From contig JBAJFE010000062.1 of the NCBI GenBank assembly GCA_037903355.1, positions 682,001 to 746,000 on the forward strand: DNA of 64,000 nucleotides. The letters run 5' to 3'. The position numbers were made by a program, and so were the translations under genes. This stretch comes from Trichuris trichiura. Taxonomy: Eukaryota; Nematoda; Enoplea; Trichinellida; Trichuridae. A model generated the notes under the pieces. That model was not told where the DNA came from. It did no database searches and saw only the letters and a list, made by a program, of their open reading frames with translations. Below are positions 13,001 through 25,440 of the stretch, piece by piece. Position 1 is the stretch's first letter, and every line of letters begins with the position of its first letter.

Positions 13001-14656
13001 ATGCGATCATATATATATGGAATCCACGGATAACGAGGGCCGACTGTATGTATATACATAACAGAACCACCTACTGGAAACAGAACCAGGTTTCTGTCTC
13101 AGGGCTCCCATCAGGAAACAACGCAAACTTTAGACAGTTTTGTCCTCCATTACGATTCAGTTCATTTCTTCAAAGTTTCTTTTTGTGACTGGTAGTACAG
13201 CAGATTAGAAAAACCGAATTTTTAGTGGGCTTCGCAATAGATTTCACGACGTCTTTCTGCACTTCTGATGATCAGTTAAAACGTTTCACTCACAAACGGT
13301 TGCACCTATAACATGTCATTACTTTTCGCTTTGTCAAGTGCACCATTTCAATAAAAGCAACTGCTTCAAGTTATCGGCAAACACTTTCCCGGTAGAAGTG
13401 AATAAAACGGATAGGGGGACGGTGAATTGACAGAGTGGCGGCTATAAGCGCCCTGTTCAGTGTATTTAAAACTGTCATTCTGAACTAATAATGCTAAAAG
13501 ATAGAAACTCTGTGGTGAACTCTTCTCGCCTAAAACATTTAGGAGACGAACGTTGGTAATTAAGCGGCACTGACCCAGTTAACGCATTCAGATCGTTTGG
13601 AATAGACTAGCCTCGATTAAAAGAAAGTAATAATCACCACTGTTATAATTAGAATACAGTAACAATCCGTTCTTTAAGCAAACTTTATTGTAATAAAATT
13701 ACTGTGCAACCCAGCAAAAAAAACTGAAAATATCTGTCGAGAAAATATCCGCCTTTCTTAATGACCGTTCGCCTGCCACCTAGCTAATTCGCATTTCTAA
13801 TGGCTACGACATGTCCAAGCAGCTCGCACAACTGCCTACAGCATACATCTATAATTTGAGTTTTGCAGAAGTTACAAAGGTGTAAGGCAAATTATGGTTA
13901 TCAAGAAGAATTCTAGCTACGAAGTAACAACAACCGTCCGTGGAACGATATATCTGAATGGTCCTGCAGCAATGGTTAGAAAGAACGAAAATGTTTTTCA
14001 TTACTAGACAAACCTGTTTCAGTTTTACCGAAAACCTAGAAGCGGCAATGACCTTTCCGGACAGACCGAAACTACTGCAGAAGAATATTTCCATTCGCTG
14101 CTGGAATCGTCATCTGGGTGGAAATGTTCCAGGGAAAAATTAGCAAATGAAATGAAAACGAAACGCAAGGTATAGGATGTTAACTAGCAGTTCAGACTGT
14201 CACTTATTTTTGTCACTTTAGATTTTCAATTCATACCTTTCACACCCTTACGAGACCGATAATGCGTGGGTAAAGGCCAAAGTGTACATCATAATAGTCC
14301 CTAAGGACTCCTGTTTGTACAACATGAATTTAAAAGCCCCTGAAAATCATTTGGATTATCAGTGGAAGTCATATAATGACAGCACGCTCCGTAGCCTCGA
14401 GAGTGTGGTTAACACTGCATTCGATGAGAAGCAATCGAAAGTAATAATGGCTGGAAGCTATTTATCTCCCACAAAATATATACTGTATTTCATAATTTCT
14501 GGATTCATTGTGACCCTCATTCTGATTGGTGTCGCAATAGGAGTTTCCAAATTTATTGCACTCGCTATACCATTTGCTCTCATTGCCGTGGCAGCTTTCA
14601 TAGCTACCGCTTATGTCAAGAAATGGTTTCATAAATCTCACGATATAAATTGCTAG
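10072..14656 (+). CDS. Paralog B: secreted cystatin-like/NUDT9-like pseudoenzyme with C-terminal membrane segments
   Basis: Exons: 10072-10131, 10242-10529, 11952-12086, 12477-12536, 12592-12667, 12714-12849, 13869-13974, 14023-14169, 14222-14656; about 480 residues. Domain order matches paralog A: signal peptide (1-20), cystatin-like region with the strand LHVG and four spaced cysteines, then the NUDT9-like part with PERRTGLVGQG, PYETDNAW and W-K-S-YND. The region equivalent to the Nudix box reads GPAAM then FYRKPRSG, without catalytic acids. The seventh coding exon is 30 nt longer than in A, C and D, adding about ten residues (EVTTTVRGTI region) just before GPAAM. A 46-nt phase-1 intron splits the NUDT9-like domain (12668-12713). 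The product ends ...DINC. AATAAA lies at 14665-14670. The exon 3 acceptor (TTCTAG) is less certain than the others. Confidence 0.75.
11208..11563. repeat. Foldback element FB3 (near-perfect inverted repeat, ~356 bp)
   Basis: The arms of about 165 bp are nearly identical (TTTCATAATTGATCTTCTGA versus TTTCATAGTTGATCTTCTGA when complemented) and meet at about 11375-11395. Each arm carries a CTGACGAC-GGAAC...GTTCC-GAAAC stem-loop (11338-11367 on -, 11403-11432 on +). It lies in the intron of paralog B between exons 2 and 3. High arm identity suggests a young insertion. Confidence 0.85.
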
Positions 14657-14904
14657 ACGTTAAAAATAAATCCTACTTTTTCAGTTGGCAAGCTGAAAAT
14701 GCAAGGCTACAACCAGTTGCCTAAAACCACAAGCCAATACTTATTCTATTGATTAAATATGTATGTTAATAAAATACACACATATGTATCTCCTATAACT
14801 GTTGTTTCGCTTTACTGAATTTCGCTATAATTGCGGCACGGCGCTCACAAAGTTGACTGTATGAAATGGCTTAGGATTCAAACCTCATAGGTGCTGTCAA
14901 CTGT

Positions 14905-15700
14905 AAACGTCATAAAGAGATGAATGGCCTGTTCGCGGAATCGGTTCTAGAGCGAAGAAAATGAGGAACTGGCAAACATTTAGCGACAGGGTTTGGTGAT
15001 TTCATTCCTCGCGTTGAGGACCCGGCGCATATGAAATAAAAAGTAAAAGGGGAAAAACAAAGAGAGCAGAGGCAGCACGTAACATTCTCTACTCAGTTTT
15101 AAAATTTTACTTTACCTATCCATCAGGTTACTCCTTTGATAAGGTGCTTGTTGAGGCGAAATGTAACATCTCAGAAGGGACTATGTTCCATATGAGAATT
15201 TTTATAAATGTAATATGCAGATAAGCAGACATTGTGAGAGCGTCAAAGTTAGTTCTCCTGAAGCCTGTTATTATTCTTCTACAATAGCTGTTCAAGGTCA
15301 ATGGTTGAACTAAGTTTATGTATTACTTACCTGAAATCCAATCAAATAACTTTCGAATGCTAAATGGATATCCATTAGGCCCAATGGACATTTGCTAAGC
15401 CGAGAGTCAAAAGTAAAAGATTAGTAAAATAGCTTGACATTACAGCCACTCGTAATGTGTCCTAAAAATCTAAACTTCTACGGGTTAGGCTTTTGAAGCT
15501 ATCGTTACACTCAGCTTGCCTTTAAAGCAGTGCTGTCTGTTATCAAAGCAACAGCAGCAGAATGATAATTTTTTTATTCGCTCAATGGCTATTAACAATT
15601 TCTGCAAAAATGTTTGTTTTGAAGTTTGGCAAATCTCCACTCTCCATTTCCTACTGATACATTAACTAAAATTGCCATTTCTGCGCACTTGTGAAACAAT
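14905..15700 (+). pseudogene. Decayed partial paralog (exon 2 and flanking intron)
   Basis: About 14990-15230 is closely related to coding exon 2 of paralog A (GATTTCATTCCTCGCGTTGA is shared almost exactly), but an in-frame TAA follows GCGCATATGAAA and more frame breaks come after. Similarity to A's intron 2 continues to about 15700 (CCATTTCCTACTGA, AATGGCTATTAACAATTT). No signal-peptide exon, promoter or downstream exons are seen. It looks like a partial duplication of the 5' half of paralog A. Confidence 0.7.
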
Positions 15701-18534
15701 AAGAGGAATGATTCTCCTGTATCGCAGCACCGCGTTTTTCAGCGGCGCTTTGTGTTGATCTCGGTTGCAGCTGCAAACGCCATCTTTCTAACAAGTAGTT
15801 GCAGTGCGTAAGTCGTCACCCATAGTTACTGAGGACAGCAAGTTGAAAATACGTAATCACCACCAGATCTGCTGTCTGAGTATCCCCAGGATTACTCCTA
15901 ATAGCAGTTCAGAGCGAACCAAACACGTAAATGGAAATTCCTGGATACGGACAAATTGGGATTAGAATTGTAAACCATTCTAGGTAACATCATGAAATCA
16001 CGTGCTATGCTGCTCCGCTCTTATGTGAAGCGCGTGAATCATTGATTCGTACCACTTGTTTATGATGCTAATGCGGTATATCTATTAGTCACTTAGCAAT
16101 TGTTTAGCGTAATAGATTAAATATCCTTGTGCCGCAGATGTTGCATGCAGATAGCCTTATTTTACTTGAGAATGACCTCATAGAGAAAGACCTATGAAGA
16201 CATCAACTCTGATATGCAAAAAAAGAAGAGTTTTAGGCGTGGCGGCGATTAGAGCTGACAAGGAACGGTGAAAATTACTAGAGAACGAAAGTCGAAGTAA
16301 ACGTTTATCAATGAACTAGGCAGTTGGTGGTTCTCAGCCAACGACTAACAAATTTTTTAGTTTGCTTATTCTGGCCCCTGTGCATGAATGTTTGAAACAC
16401 CTATAATGGCAACACTTTGTTCATTCATTTCAGCTCGATTTATTACATGGACATTGTACCATCACCTCGAGAAGGTCAAGAGCTTTTATTACACAATGAT
16501 ATTACATTTGTTCCGTTTTATTATTTCAATATAGAGCCTCCTAATACTATTATAAGTTATAAGTTTTTATCCCATATTCTAGGTGGTCTATAAGTCAGAC
16601 TGTCCTATACGCATTTATGATCAAGTAATTAGCTTGTCTACCTTTGAGTTCGTTACTATTTGCTGAAAGTCTTTGCAACCAAAAGTCGTGAATGTGGAAG
16701 GCGGCCAGTATTTGTTTAACACAAAATTTAAATTTTTTTCCTTCCTGACTAATTCAGATAATCGAAAATTTAGGTAATCGGGTTTGTTTAAATAAAACTG
16801 CCAATTTTAATAAACTCTGGAGCAATGTAGTTTGACAACATAATCGCATTGTGGGTGGTTTAATTATTATACAGTGAAAGCTCAATGGTCTTTTCATCAT
16901 TCCTCTTTCTCGCGTAAGCTCTATGTCTGTCTCCACAAAAGAGGAAACAAGATAATAGCGAGAGAATTGTTTGACAGATTTAAACTAGACCCTATTTAAC
17001 TTTTCATAATAGAAACATGACACTACAGGCAGGTAACCAAGAGACCTAGATTATGCCAATTCATATTGTTTATTCTAAGGAATGTAGAGCAGTGTGTTTG
17101 CAGAGGCTAAGGTTCAGAAAATAAATTCACCGATATTTTGGACGTGAAGGTTCTCTTCTCTCACATACTAGTGCAGCTGCTTCAACTGACGCGTGAATCA
17201 AAGTTGTCATGTTGCAAAATTTGAAAATTATTTACTTACCCTCGTTCCTTGTTTCAAGGACTGTCAACAAAACAGTGACATTCCGAACGCAATGGAAAAC
17301 ACGGAATCACGTGCCCAAATATTATTACTGAAAACCCACTAGGTGACGGTACGAACAAGCAGACGCAGGACATGCTGGCTCTCCAAAGGTCAAACCTCTT
17401 CTGAGGTCATCATCCGGAAAAATATTGGCGCCAGTTTTTGGGACAGACGGCATTCAGTTGATCCACTTTCTGAAAATAAAGTGAACAATTACCGTTCGGT
17501 ACTACCCAAACGTACCTCAAAGATTTCGTGAGAAAGTCAAGGAGAAAAAAATAAGCCAAGCTGATAAAAGAAAGCTCGCTCTTACAGGACGACTATCCTG
17601 CTTAACCTCACAACCTTCCATCACCTTAGCTCGTGACTGTGCCTTCACACAGCTCTACCACTAATTGCAGAGATCAGATATGACCCTAGCGATTAGTTTC
17701 TCTTTAAATTTTGAAACAGTATCAATCCAGGATCAGTATAAGAGCTATGAAAAAGTCAAATCAGCGGCGGATGAATATTTTAGCTTCCATGACAAGCTGT
17801 TTTTTTCAATAGCTTCAAAGCGTTGATGGAAATACGTTCAAAAAGGTTGTTAATGTTGGAGTCTTTTTTATACTTAATTATGCAACATAAACAATGTTCC
17901 TTTGATGAATGGAAATGGAGGATTTGCGGAAACTGTTTGAGAGAGCCCCATACTAAAGCGTCGCAACTGCTTCTATTGAAACCTCCAACTTTTACTAATT
18001 GGCGTTCTGTGGCTCTTCCTGGTGTTTGCTCCTCCATCTGTTAATAAGGCAGTTGCTCAGTGTAGTTGCAGATATTCACTTGAGGCGAACGCGCAAGAAC
18101 AATGAAGAACGATCACACTCAGCTACGTTTCTGAATTTTTAAGTTAGCTGGCGTCCTTCTGTATTTCAGCTCAATAGGCAAAGAGTAGGCGGAGGGCATA
18201 GAGTTGCTGATCTGACGAATGTTGATAGAACCTTAACGTTGCAAGCAGTGAAGCAGCGCAAGAGAAAAAAGGGGCTGAATGCAGTAGTAATTTAAGCTAT
18301 ACATACAATGTAATAGCACAACCCGTTCAGTGTCTATACGTTCTTTTAAAGCAAAGCTTTCGACAAAATTTTTTTTATATTTTGAGTTTCATGACGTTCC
18401 GTGAGAAGGGTGAGCCCTGAAATTCGTTCAATAAAATAAACACTTACAGGAACTAATGATCTTGACGCATAAAACCATAACACTTGTTACGAAAACGTTG
18501 CAGATTAGTTTGATCACAGTCAAAAACACTTGTT
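15701..18534. other. Spacer between the first decayed copy and paralog C
   Basis: I find no gene I can support. Open frames around 17.3-18.0 kb occur on both strands with no start, splice or family support. The sequence is AT-rich throughout. Confidence 0.45.
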
Positions 18535-18624
18535 GAAATAATTACGACACAGAGGCGAAAGTAAACAATGCGCGTACAAAAACGTTAGAAATTAATTCAA
18601 CAGCTCAATTGTTCAATAGTCGAC
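18535..18624 (+). promoter_or_regulatory. Core promoter of paralog C (degenerate TATA)
   Basis: The TATA position reads TACAAAA (18575-18581), again 50 nt before the ATG at 18625. The GAGGCGAAAGTAAAC block upstream matches that of D (GAGGCAAAAGTAAAC). The TATA-to-TACA change may lower expression. Confidence 0.5.
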
Positions 18625-21600
18625 ATGAAGGTCGCTGCATTATGCATTTTACCATTGCTGTACACTTTGTTATCAGCTCAGACGGTAATTGACTATCCAT
18701 GTCTTACGTAGCAGTAACTGCGGTTCAACATTTTAATGAAACTTTAGTTCAAGGTAGAAAACTTACAATAATATTATTGCAAATCGTTTACTCATAGAAT
18801 CAGACTTCAAGCGAACAAAATGAAGATTTGAAAAGAGTAACGGAAAGCATTGCGGGAATTCTTCCCCACGATGAAAAAACACAGTGTCAGATGAAAACGG
18901 CGCAATGGAACGAAGAGAAGAAAAACAATGCTGCAAGGAACGTTTTTGACACGCTAAAGAAACTGATTAAGCATCCCTTAGAACTCTCCTTCGATAAGTT
19001 AATTGTTGGCTCAAAATGTAATATCACTGGAGGACGTGGAGCAATACTGCATATGAAGATTAAACCGAACGTTACTTGCAAAGAGGTAAGTTTCGTAAAT
19101 GCGTTTCAGCGCTCAATGAGATCAATATTGCCTGCTACTATGTGTTTTCACAAGTCATTCAAGGCCAATGACTGCACTAACCATGTGCGCCCTTTCAGAA
19201 AGTCCATCAAATGATTCTGAAATGCAAAATGCAAGCGCTTCTCGTTCGCTTGCATAATGTTTCTACTTGAATACATAGAAGGAATAATCGTTTGTCTAAG
19301 GTTTCTTCGAAAGTCCGTGTGTTTTTAATCTACACAGCTAAGCAAGCTTTTAAAGCTATCGCCGTACGTAGCGCTTTAGCAATACAATCTTAAATACTAT
19401 TGACACAATAGCTGCACTATCATTATTTCATTTTTCCAAAGCCATCAGTCACCTTTTAAAGTACGCGTACTGTAATTATCTTGTATTCTCACGTCCAATT
19501 TACAGCAAAAAAAACTAACTGACAGTACGTCCTTCCGGCACTACTTTTCGCGGAAAGCAGTACGCAATAATTCCAAAAAACTGATGGGATAAAATAGCTG
19601 CATGCTATCAGCTCTTTGCGCGTCAGGCGATCATAGAAAAAAGAAAGTAAAACAAAGGTCATATGTTGCACTCCGTTTTGAACTGTGATGTCCACGTTTT
19701 AGGAACTTCATAGTGTTGATACGGAAGTACTACCCGTTAAACGTTTAATTGACGAAGCTATCAGGAATTACCGGTTCCCGTCTTAAGCGCATAGCGCATA
19801 AGACGAGAACCGGTGATTCCTGAAAGCTTCGCCAATAAAACATTTAACGGGTAGTATTTCCGTATCAACACTATGATCCTCCACACACACTTTAAAAGGA
19901 GTTTTATTTTCAATGCGACTTGTTTTAGGAACTCTTACTTTACAGTAGATATCCATTTCTATTGATGTGCACAAAGCTTTTAGGTTATTAGCAGTACCCG
20001 TCGGGTACTGGAGGTAAACTGAAAGCATCTTTTGTACTCTTTAAAACTCCTTTTGTTGCCCATCGTTCTTTCTACTACCGCAATGGAAAACTGAGCATTT
20101 CGCTACAAAATGCAAACAAAAATTCGAAGTGGTAACTTGAATAACGTTCCACACTTTCGTTGCAGAACTTCTTGAAAACCTGCGACGAAAATAATCAAAT
20201 GGGCGTCTATTGCTCTTGGATTGGAATTCTCGAAAAAGGAAAACATAAGAAGATGATTGGGGCTGTCTGTTACATGTCGAAAACGATGTTACAAGTAAGA
20301 AAAAATTGCCTGTTTTTCCAGACTAAGCGCGCTCAAGTTATCTCATACTGCTGGGTACAACGAGCACCTAAACGATTTAACAACTAATAACATCATTAAT
20401 CCGAGTTTCTGGTGCATTGCTTACTTACAAAACACTGTACTGAGAAGCAAGGTGGACACGTAGGCGCAGGCTGTTTCCTACAAGGAAAAACGCTTCCAAC
20501 TGCCACGGAATAAGATTGCATACTCAATGTAGATTATGTCGACCTCAACGATTTTTCGTTAGTTTCCCGAAAGAGCACAAACGGAACAGGGCTAAGTTCA
20601 CCTCGCTCTTAATCGTCTGCGACATTTTCAATGTGACGGATGGAATGAACAGAACTCTAGTGGACAGAAGGCACCGTAATCAGAAGAAAAAACTATGATG
20701 ATTCCTTCAGTCATGGGTTCCGCTTTCATTTAAGTTCTCTACCAGTCTCTGTTTTTGTTAATCTATCAATACGCAAACCGATGATTGGCCACTTCAAATT
20801 CCCTGCGTTGCTTTGACGGTGGGACCTGAGCGGTTATCCGCCGGTTGGACAGCGTTACTCCGTCCATCGGTCAACGACTACTTTTCTGTATCTGAGACGA
20901 CCGTTTTACCTAATCCTGAACAACAGGAACCGACTTTTTTTCACTGACTGCGTGATGCTTAGTTTAGGCTTCCTCTGAGTTCACGCAAGTACATTAATAT
21001 AAACGGAACTGTTGGTTACTTTTCATGGTTTTGGTAGATCTTCTACAGCTTTTCCTGTTTTTTGTCTGTGTTGGTATCTGTCATTAAACGAAACAACTGC
21101 TCTACCAACGGATGGATGAGCGATTGTCAGGAAAATGTAGAGAACCACTGCACTTGACTTTATTTCAGAGCTTTCGGAACGCTCTAGTTCCGTCGCTATT
21201 TCCATCTCGCTGACGATGGAACTAGAGCGTTCCGAAAGCTCTGAAATAAAGTCAAGTGCAATGGCTCATCCATCCGTTGGTAGAGCAGTTGTTTCGTTTA
21301 AGTGCAGATACCAACACAGACAAAAACGGGCAAAGCCATAGATCTAACAAAGCCACAAAACATTATCCCGTTACGAAGCACCCTGTATTTAAGGTTACTT
21401 TTGATATTAGAAGTATGAGTTCAGTTAAGCCCATAGTTTTTTCTTTGTCGCTTTGCTTGTCTACCCAGCACCGCTCGTATAATTTTCAGTACAACCAGAA
21501 AAAAATACAAACTGAGAACCCACACATTCGACTATCAATAATACTAAACCAATAAGAAATTATTTTGCCAAAAATAAGTGTCGTTTTGCCAATCAGCACC

Positions 21601-23511
21601 TGACAGAGTTTTTTCTACGGCAGGAAGAAATAGAACTGGCGAAACTTGATTTGTGCAGGAGATGGAGGTATGGTAACACAAGGGTGAGCATCTTGCAACC
21701 ATAAATGGAAAAGCTGATACAATCCGGGTTCTCTGCAGTTCCACCGCTTGGAAATACCTCGGCAGGTGTCTTCAAAGGCCACAGATTTCCTTTTGTATTA
21801 CCCACCTGCAACTGATCTAGAATGTGATTATTTACAACCTTGCGACTTAGCCTACTACATTTTGATTATTTAGATCACTCAATTGTGGATGAAATGGGAC
21901 CAGAATTCAGTAAGGTATACGTAAATCAGGAAGGAAGAACAGGACTTATTGGACGGGGCATATGGATAAGTTTGGGTGAAAACCGAATGGACATTCCTAT
22001 CCTTCTGAGGTATGTAGCTTTTTAATTCTTCCGTCATCTTCAACTGCAAGGCTGCGACACATCATCGAAATGTTCTGTTAAGCTAAGGAGTCAGCCCCAT
22101 AAACTCAGTTCGGATGATCTAATTCATATCTTTTGGTAGATCAAAAAGGTTGCATGAGCTGTCTTTTCGAGATTAATAGCGCGCATTTAAGTCTTCTTTA
22201 TTGCCACGAAAGGATCCGTCTTGCTAGAACTCAGATGATACTAGGTAATTACATATTTAAGATAACTGAACAATAGGGTCAATTCGTCTCTCCAAGCCTT
22301 CGTGTTATTCTTCAAGTGAAGAGAAGTGCCAGCAATCACGGCCCTTCGGTTTGGCTTTATCTAAAAGCTTCGGAAATAAAATTTTCTAGCTTGTTACAAA
22401 GAGACAATCTGTAACAAAAATTCACATCTAGAAAGCTTTCCCAATTGTGCAGCATTGATCACGTCAGCAAGTTAGGTAGCTCTTGAAAGCTTGCTGTTGC
22501 TTAGCGGAAGAAAAGAGTTCAGTGTTCATTACCTTCACCATTTGGATACGGTAAAAACCAGGCGCGTTGACAGCTTTCACCACAATAGAACAACTAGTTA
22601 ATGTTACAAAGACGGAAGATTAGGTGCACAAGTTAAAACATTTTTTCACCCCTTAGTGAACCCATAATTCTTCAGCTAGAGAAGGCTAATTGTAAAAGTG
22701 ATAGCATGTGTGAAAGCTAACGCTCTGCTTTGCGAGGTAGCGTATTGATAAGGCTGAACCTTTTCAGAAGGTACAATGGGACAAGACAAATCTTAGTCGC
22801 TACTGGCCAGGATAAAGGACAACTGAAAGGTCCATTAGCGATGGTCAGCAAAGTAAAAAACGTTATTCAATAATTCTTCATACTTTTTGTAGTTTTACCG
22901 AAAGCCCAAAACAAGCGAACTGCTTAAAATATGGAACGAAACGGATGCAAATGACTACTTTTATTCAATGGTAGAACCAGGTAATAGGGGAACCTGCACC
23001 AGGGAAAAATTCGACAAAGATATGAAAGGAAAACGCAAAGTATATTTTCACCATTTCAGATCATCTTTTACTTGCTTCACTTTAGCTTTTTAATTCATAT
23101 CTTTCTCACCCTTACGAAACGGATAATGCATGGGTGAAAGCCAGAGTATATATACTAACAGTCTCCGAGAATTCCTGCTTGTATAACCTGAACCTGAAGT
23201 CCCCATCAAACTATTTGCACTACGAATGGAAGTCGTTTAATGATTCCACGCTGCAGACCGCAGAGAACTTAGTCAACAGTATGTTCAACAAGGTGGAATC
23301 AAAAACGATAATAGCCGGGAATCGCCTTTCTGCTGCTAAGTATTTGGCTATCTTCATAACTGCAGCAATAATAATAAGCATTGTTTTCTTCTCAACCGCC
23401 TCCGCTCTTATAATTGGCTTACCTGTAGCACTGATCGGATTGGCAGGTGCAATAGGTGCTGCTTACCACCGAAGATGGATACACATTCACGACTACATAC
23501 ATACGTGCTAG
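18625..23511 (+). CDS. Paralog C: secreted cystatin-like/NUDT9-like pseudoenzyme with C-terminal membrane segments
   Basis: Exons: 18625-18684, 18798-19085, 20166-20294, 21624-21683, 21739-21823, 21874-22009, 22768-22843, 22893-23039, 23086-23511; about 468 residues. Exon lengths equal those of A except the third and last. It has a signal peptide, then a cystatin-like region (AARNVFDTLKK helix, KLIVG strand, cysteine pattern TCKE, TCDE, VYCSW, AVCY), then the NUDT9-like domain with EGRTGLIGRG, the closest match in the array to the NUDT9 GRTG-x-x-GRG motif, and YETDNAW. The catalytic box is replaced by GPLAM then FYRKPKTSELLK. Two hydrophobic segments follow; the protein ends ...YIHTC. A 50-nt phase-1 intron (21824-21873) lies inside the NUDT9-like region. 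ATTAAA at 23520-23525 is the likely polyA signal. Confidence 0.78.
19701..19880. repeat. Foldback element FB4 (~180 bp)
   Basis: The inverted arms begin AGGAACTTCATAGTGTTGAT on the left and end with the near-complement at 19880, meeting at GCGCATAGCGC. The arms contain diverged versions of the stem-loop (GAAAGCTTCG is kept; CTGA is lost). It lies in the intron between exons 2 and 3 of paralog C. Confidence 0.8.
21028..21354. repeat. Foldback element FB5 (~327 bp)
   Basis: Long inverted arms (GCTCTACCAACGGATGGATG on the left, its complement on the right) meet near 21200-21210. The right arm has an intact CTGACGAT-GGAAC...GTTCC-GAAAGC stem-loop (21210-21239); the left one (21170-21199) is partly decayed. 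The arms share the ACTGCTCTACCAACG type of sequence with FB3 (GCCCTACCAACGAACAGATG), so FB3 and FB5 are related. It lies in the intron between exons 3 and 4 of paralog C. Confidence 0.85.
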
Positions 23512-23525
23512 AAGTCACTATTAAA

Positions 23526-24320
23526 TCATACTTTCAATTGGCACCCCTCCCACTTGCATATTCCCATATTCAGCCTGTTGAGTAAATGCGCTTTGGTACT
23601 GTCAGTTCCAGTAGTCGGAAGCCGTTAGAGGTTCACCAAATGCGCGCGGGCATGCTCATTTATATTAACATCCACGTTTCCATTCACTTGAAGAAGTTTC
23701 AAGTTTTTGTAATTCTGGTGCATAACAAAGATGGAAGCATTCACAGGCATTCAAGCTGTTGATTCATTCACAGAATCTTGCTGCTGCTAAGAGACATGAG
23801 TCACTTTTTAATGTGTTATGAAGCGGCTCGCGAGTGATCTTGTCCAATTGCCAATTTGTTAAATTAGCCGAATACCTTTCCCGTCTTATTAAAACGGATG
23901 ACATCTCAAACGCGGTAAAAATATTAAATATCCGACAGGCTTCGGTTTCATAATCGTTTCGTACTAATCACTTGACGAAAATGACCATTTCAGGAATTGA
24001 TAAGAATCACGAGTTTAAGCTGCATCAAATTTAAATCAGTGAAGCGCAAGCAGTAGCAATCTCCCTGATACCCTTTGCATGCCATTTCCTCCTCGCGGTG
24101 GTTACGCGACGCCGCTAAGTGTTTACCCCAACGGCTATCGGTGTTCCTACAACAGCATAGCTGCTACTCCTTTTCTCTTTTGCAGCAGTTTTTCACGGAT
24201 AAACTGCAGGTTGTACTAAAAACGCTTACGAGTATTCGATCAGATTAATCAGGTTACAAATGAAACAGTAACGACTTCTGCATCGAGGCCAATTAGCTCA
24301 GCACAGTCCCCGCGGACATC
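23526..24320. other. Spacer between paralog C and the retroelement remnant
   Basis: No gene is seen. The frames are short, and no promoter block or family exon is visible. Confidence 0.5.
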
Positions 24321-24329
24321 ATGGTGAGT

Positions 24330-25440
24330 TACGATGGTGGTTGAAGACCGTTTTACCGGCGGGGGCGCGAACGCTAAAGGAGAAACATTTCGATGCAAAC
24401 AAGACTCTCAAGCAAATGACAAAGCTAAACCTATCCCACATCCCAAGTTGGCATCCTTTTGCACAAAATGGAGGACGGAACAAAAAAGGCTTCAATTTTC
24501 GAAAATAGAAACCACTACAGGCCTCAAAGCACCTTCTTCCTTCAGAAGAATGGATTTCCAATGGGAAGCCCACTCTTGCACTTTTGCTGAGACAATTATA
24601 GAACATTTGGAACCCAATGACTTCACTAAATAAAAGCTCATAAGTCATAAGGTTCTTCAAGGTTTACGCTGATGGCACCTTTGCTACCCTGGAGGCCGGT
24701 AAGAAAGAACAATTTTTGGAACACCTTATCGTCTATTCACCCACTGCGTCATTTTCACTATCGAAAAGAAAACGAGTAGCCAGCTAACCTTTCTTGAAGC
24801 GCATGACATTTGAACTGCCCACATTTTAAAGACTGTACTCTACCGTAAAGCAACCTGCTCTGATAAGTACCTTCATTTTTGCTTCCATCAACCCTGATCA
24901 GTGTCCATGCGACTCAGGTATACCCTGCGTTGAACGTTTGTGACGCAGAATTTCTTCAAGGAGACTTAAGGCTTGTTAAGAGAACGCTTTATGCAAGCAG
25001 CCATCCCAGCAATTTCGTGACATCAGCTATACGAAGTAAGACAAACATGCCCAGGAGTATTAGCTCAGATAAACAGAAACATTCAGTGGCCCTACCCTAC
25101 TGCACAAGACTTGATGATCTGCTCAAACGTTTAAAAAGGTCGCTGGATTATAGGATATATTTCAAGAGTTCTGCATACGTACAGTTTTTTAAAGAGACGT
25201 TTACATAAGAGTGCCAAGTGAGGAGAAGCCTGGTGTGGCTTACGAGTTCAAATGGGCCTCCAAAACAGGAGACACATGCGACACTTTACTTCACCAGTAC
25301 AAGCAGTAGTTGAACGGAGCGCAGAACTATACGGACGCCTTCAACAGGGTCGAAGGAGTCAAGTTCATGGAGTCAATAAACCCTTCAACAGGGTCAAAGG
25401 AGTCAAGTTCATTGAAGCGCGAGCTAAGGATGATCAATCA
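24330..25440 (+). mobile_element. Decayed Penelope-like retroelement (RT and GIY-YIG-like region)
   Basis: Read across several frameshifts and stops, the + strand gives FFLQKNGFPMGSPL at about 24537-24578 (the RT MGSPL motif), then EHLEPNDFT, then a YADGTF segment at about 24665 (in place of the usual YVDDTF), LIVYSP, LTFLEAH, and at about 24837 LYRKATCSDKYLHF, typical of Penelope-type reverse transcriptases (YRKPT...YLHF). Later DYRIYFKSSAYV and KPGVAYEFKWASKTGDTCD resemble the linker and start of the GIY-YIG endonuclease domain. No frame is intact, so this is a fossil. A 25-bp-scale direct repeat (TCAACAGGGTC...AAGGAGTCAAGTTCAT) lies near its 3' end at 25338-25413. Assignment rests on motifs recognised by eye. 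Confidence 0.7.

Noticed and set aside
24319..24660. Minus-strand frame of 113 codons
   Set aside because: It lies opposite the Penelope-like RT remnant, which has recognisable motifs on the + strand.
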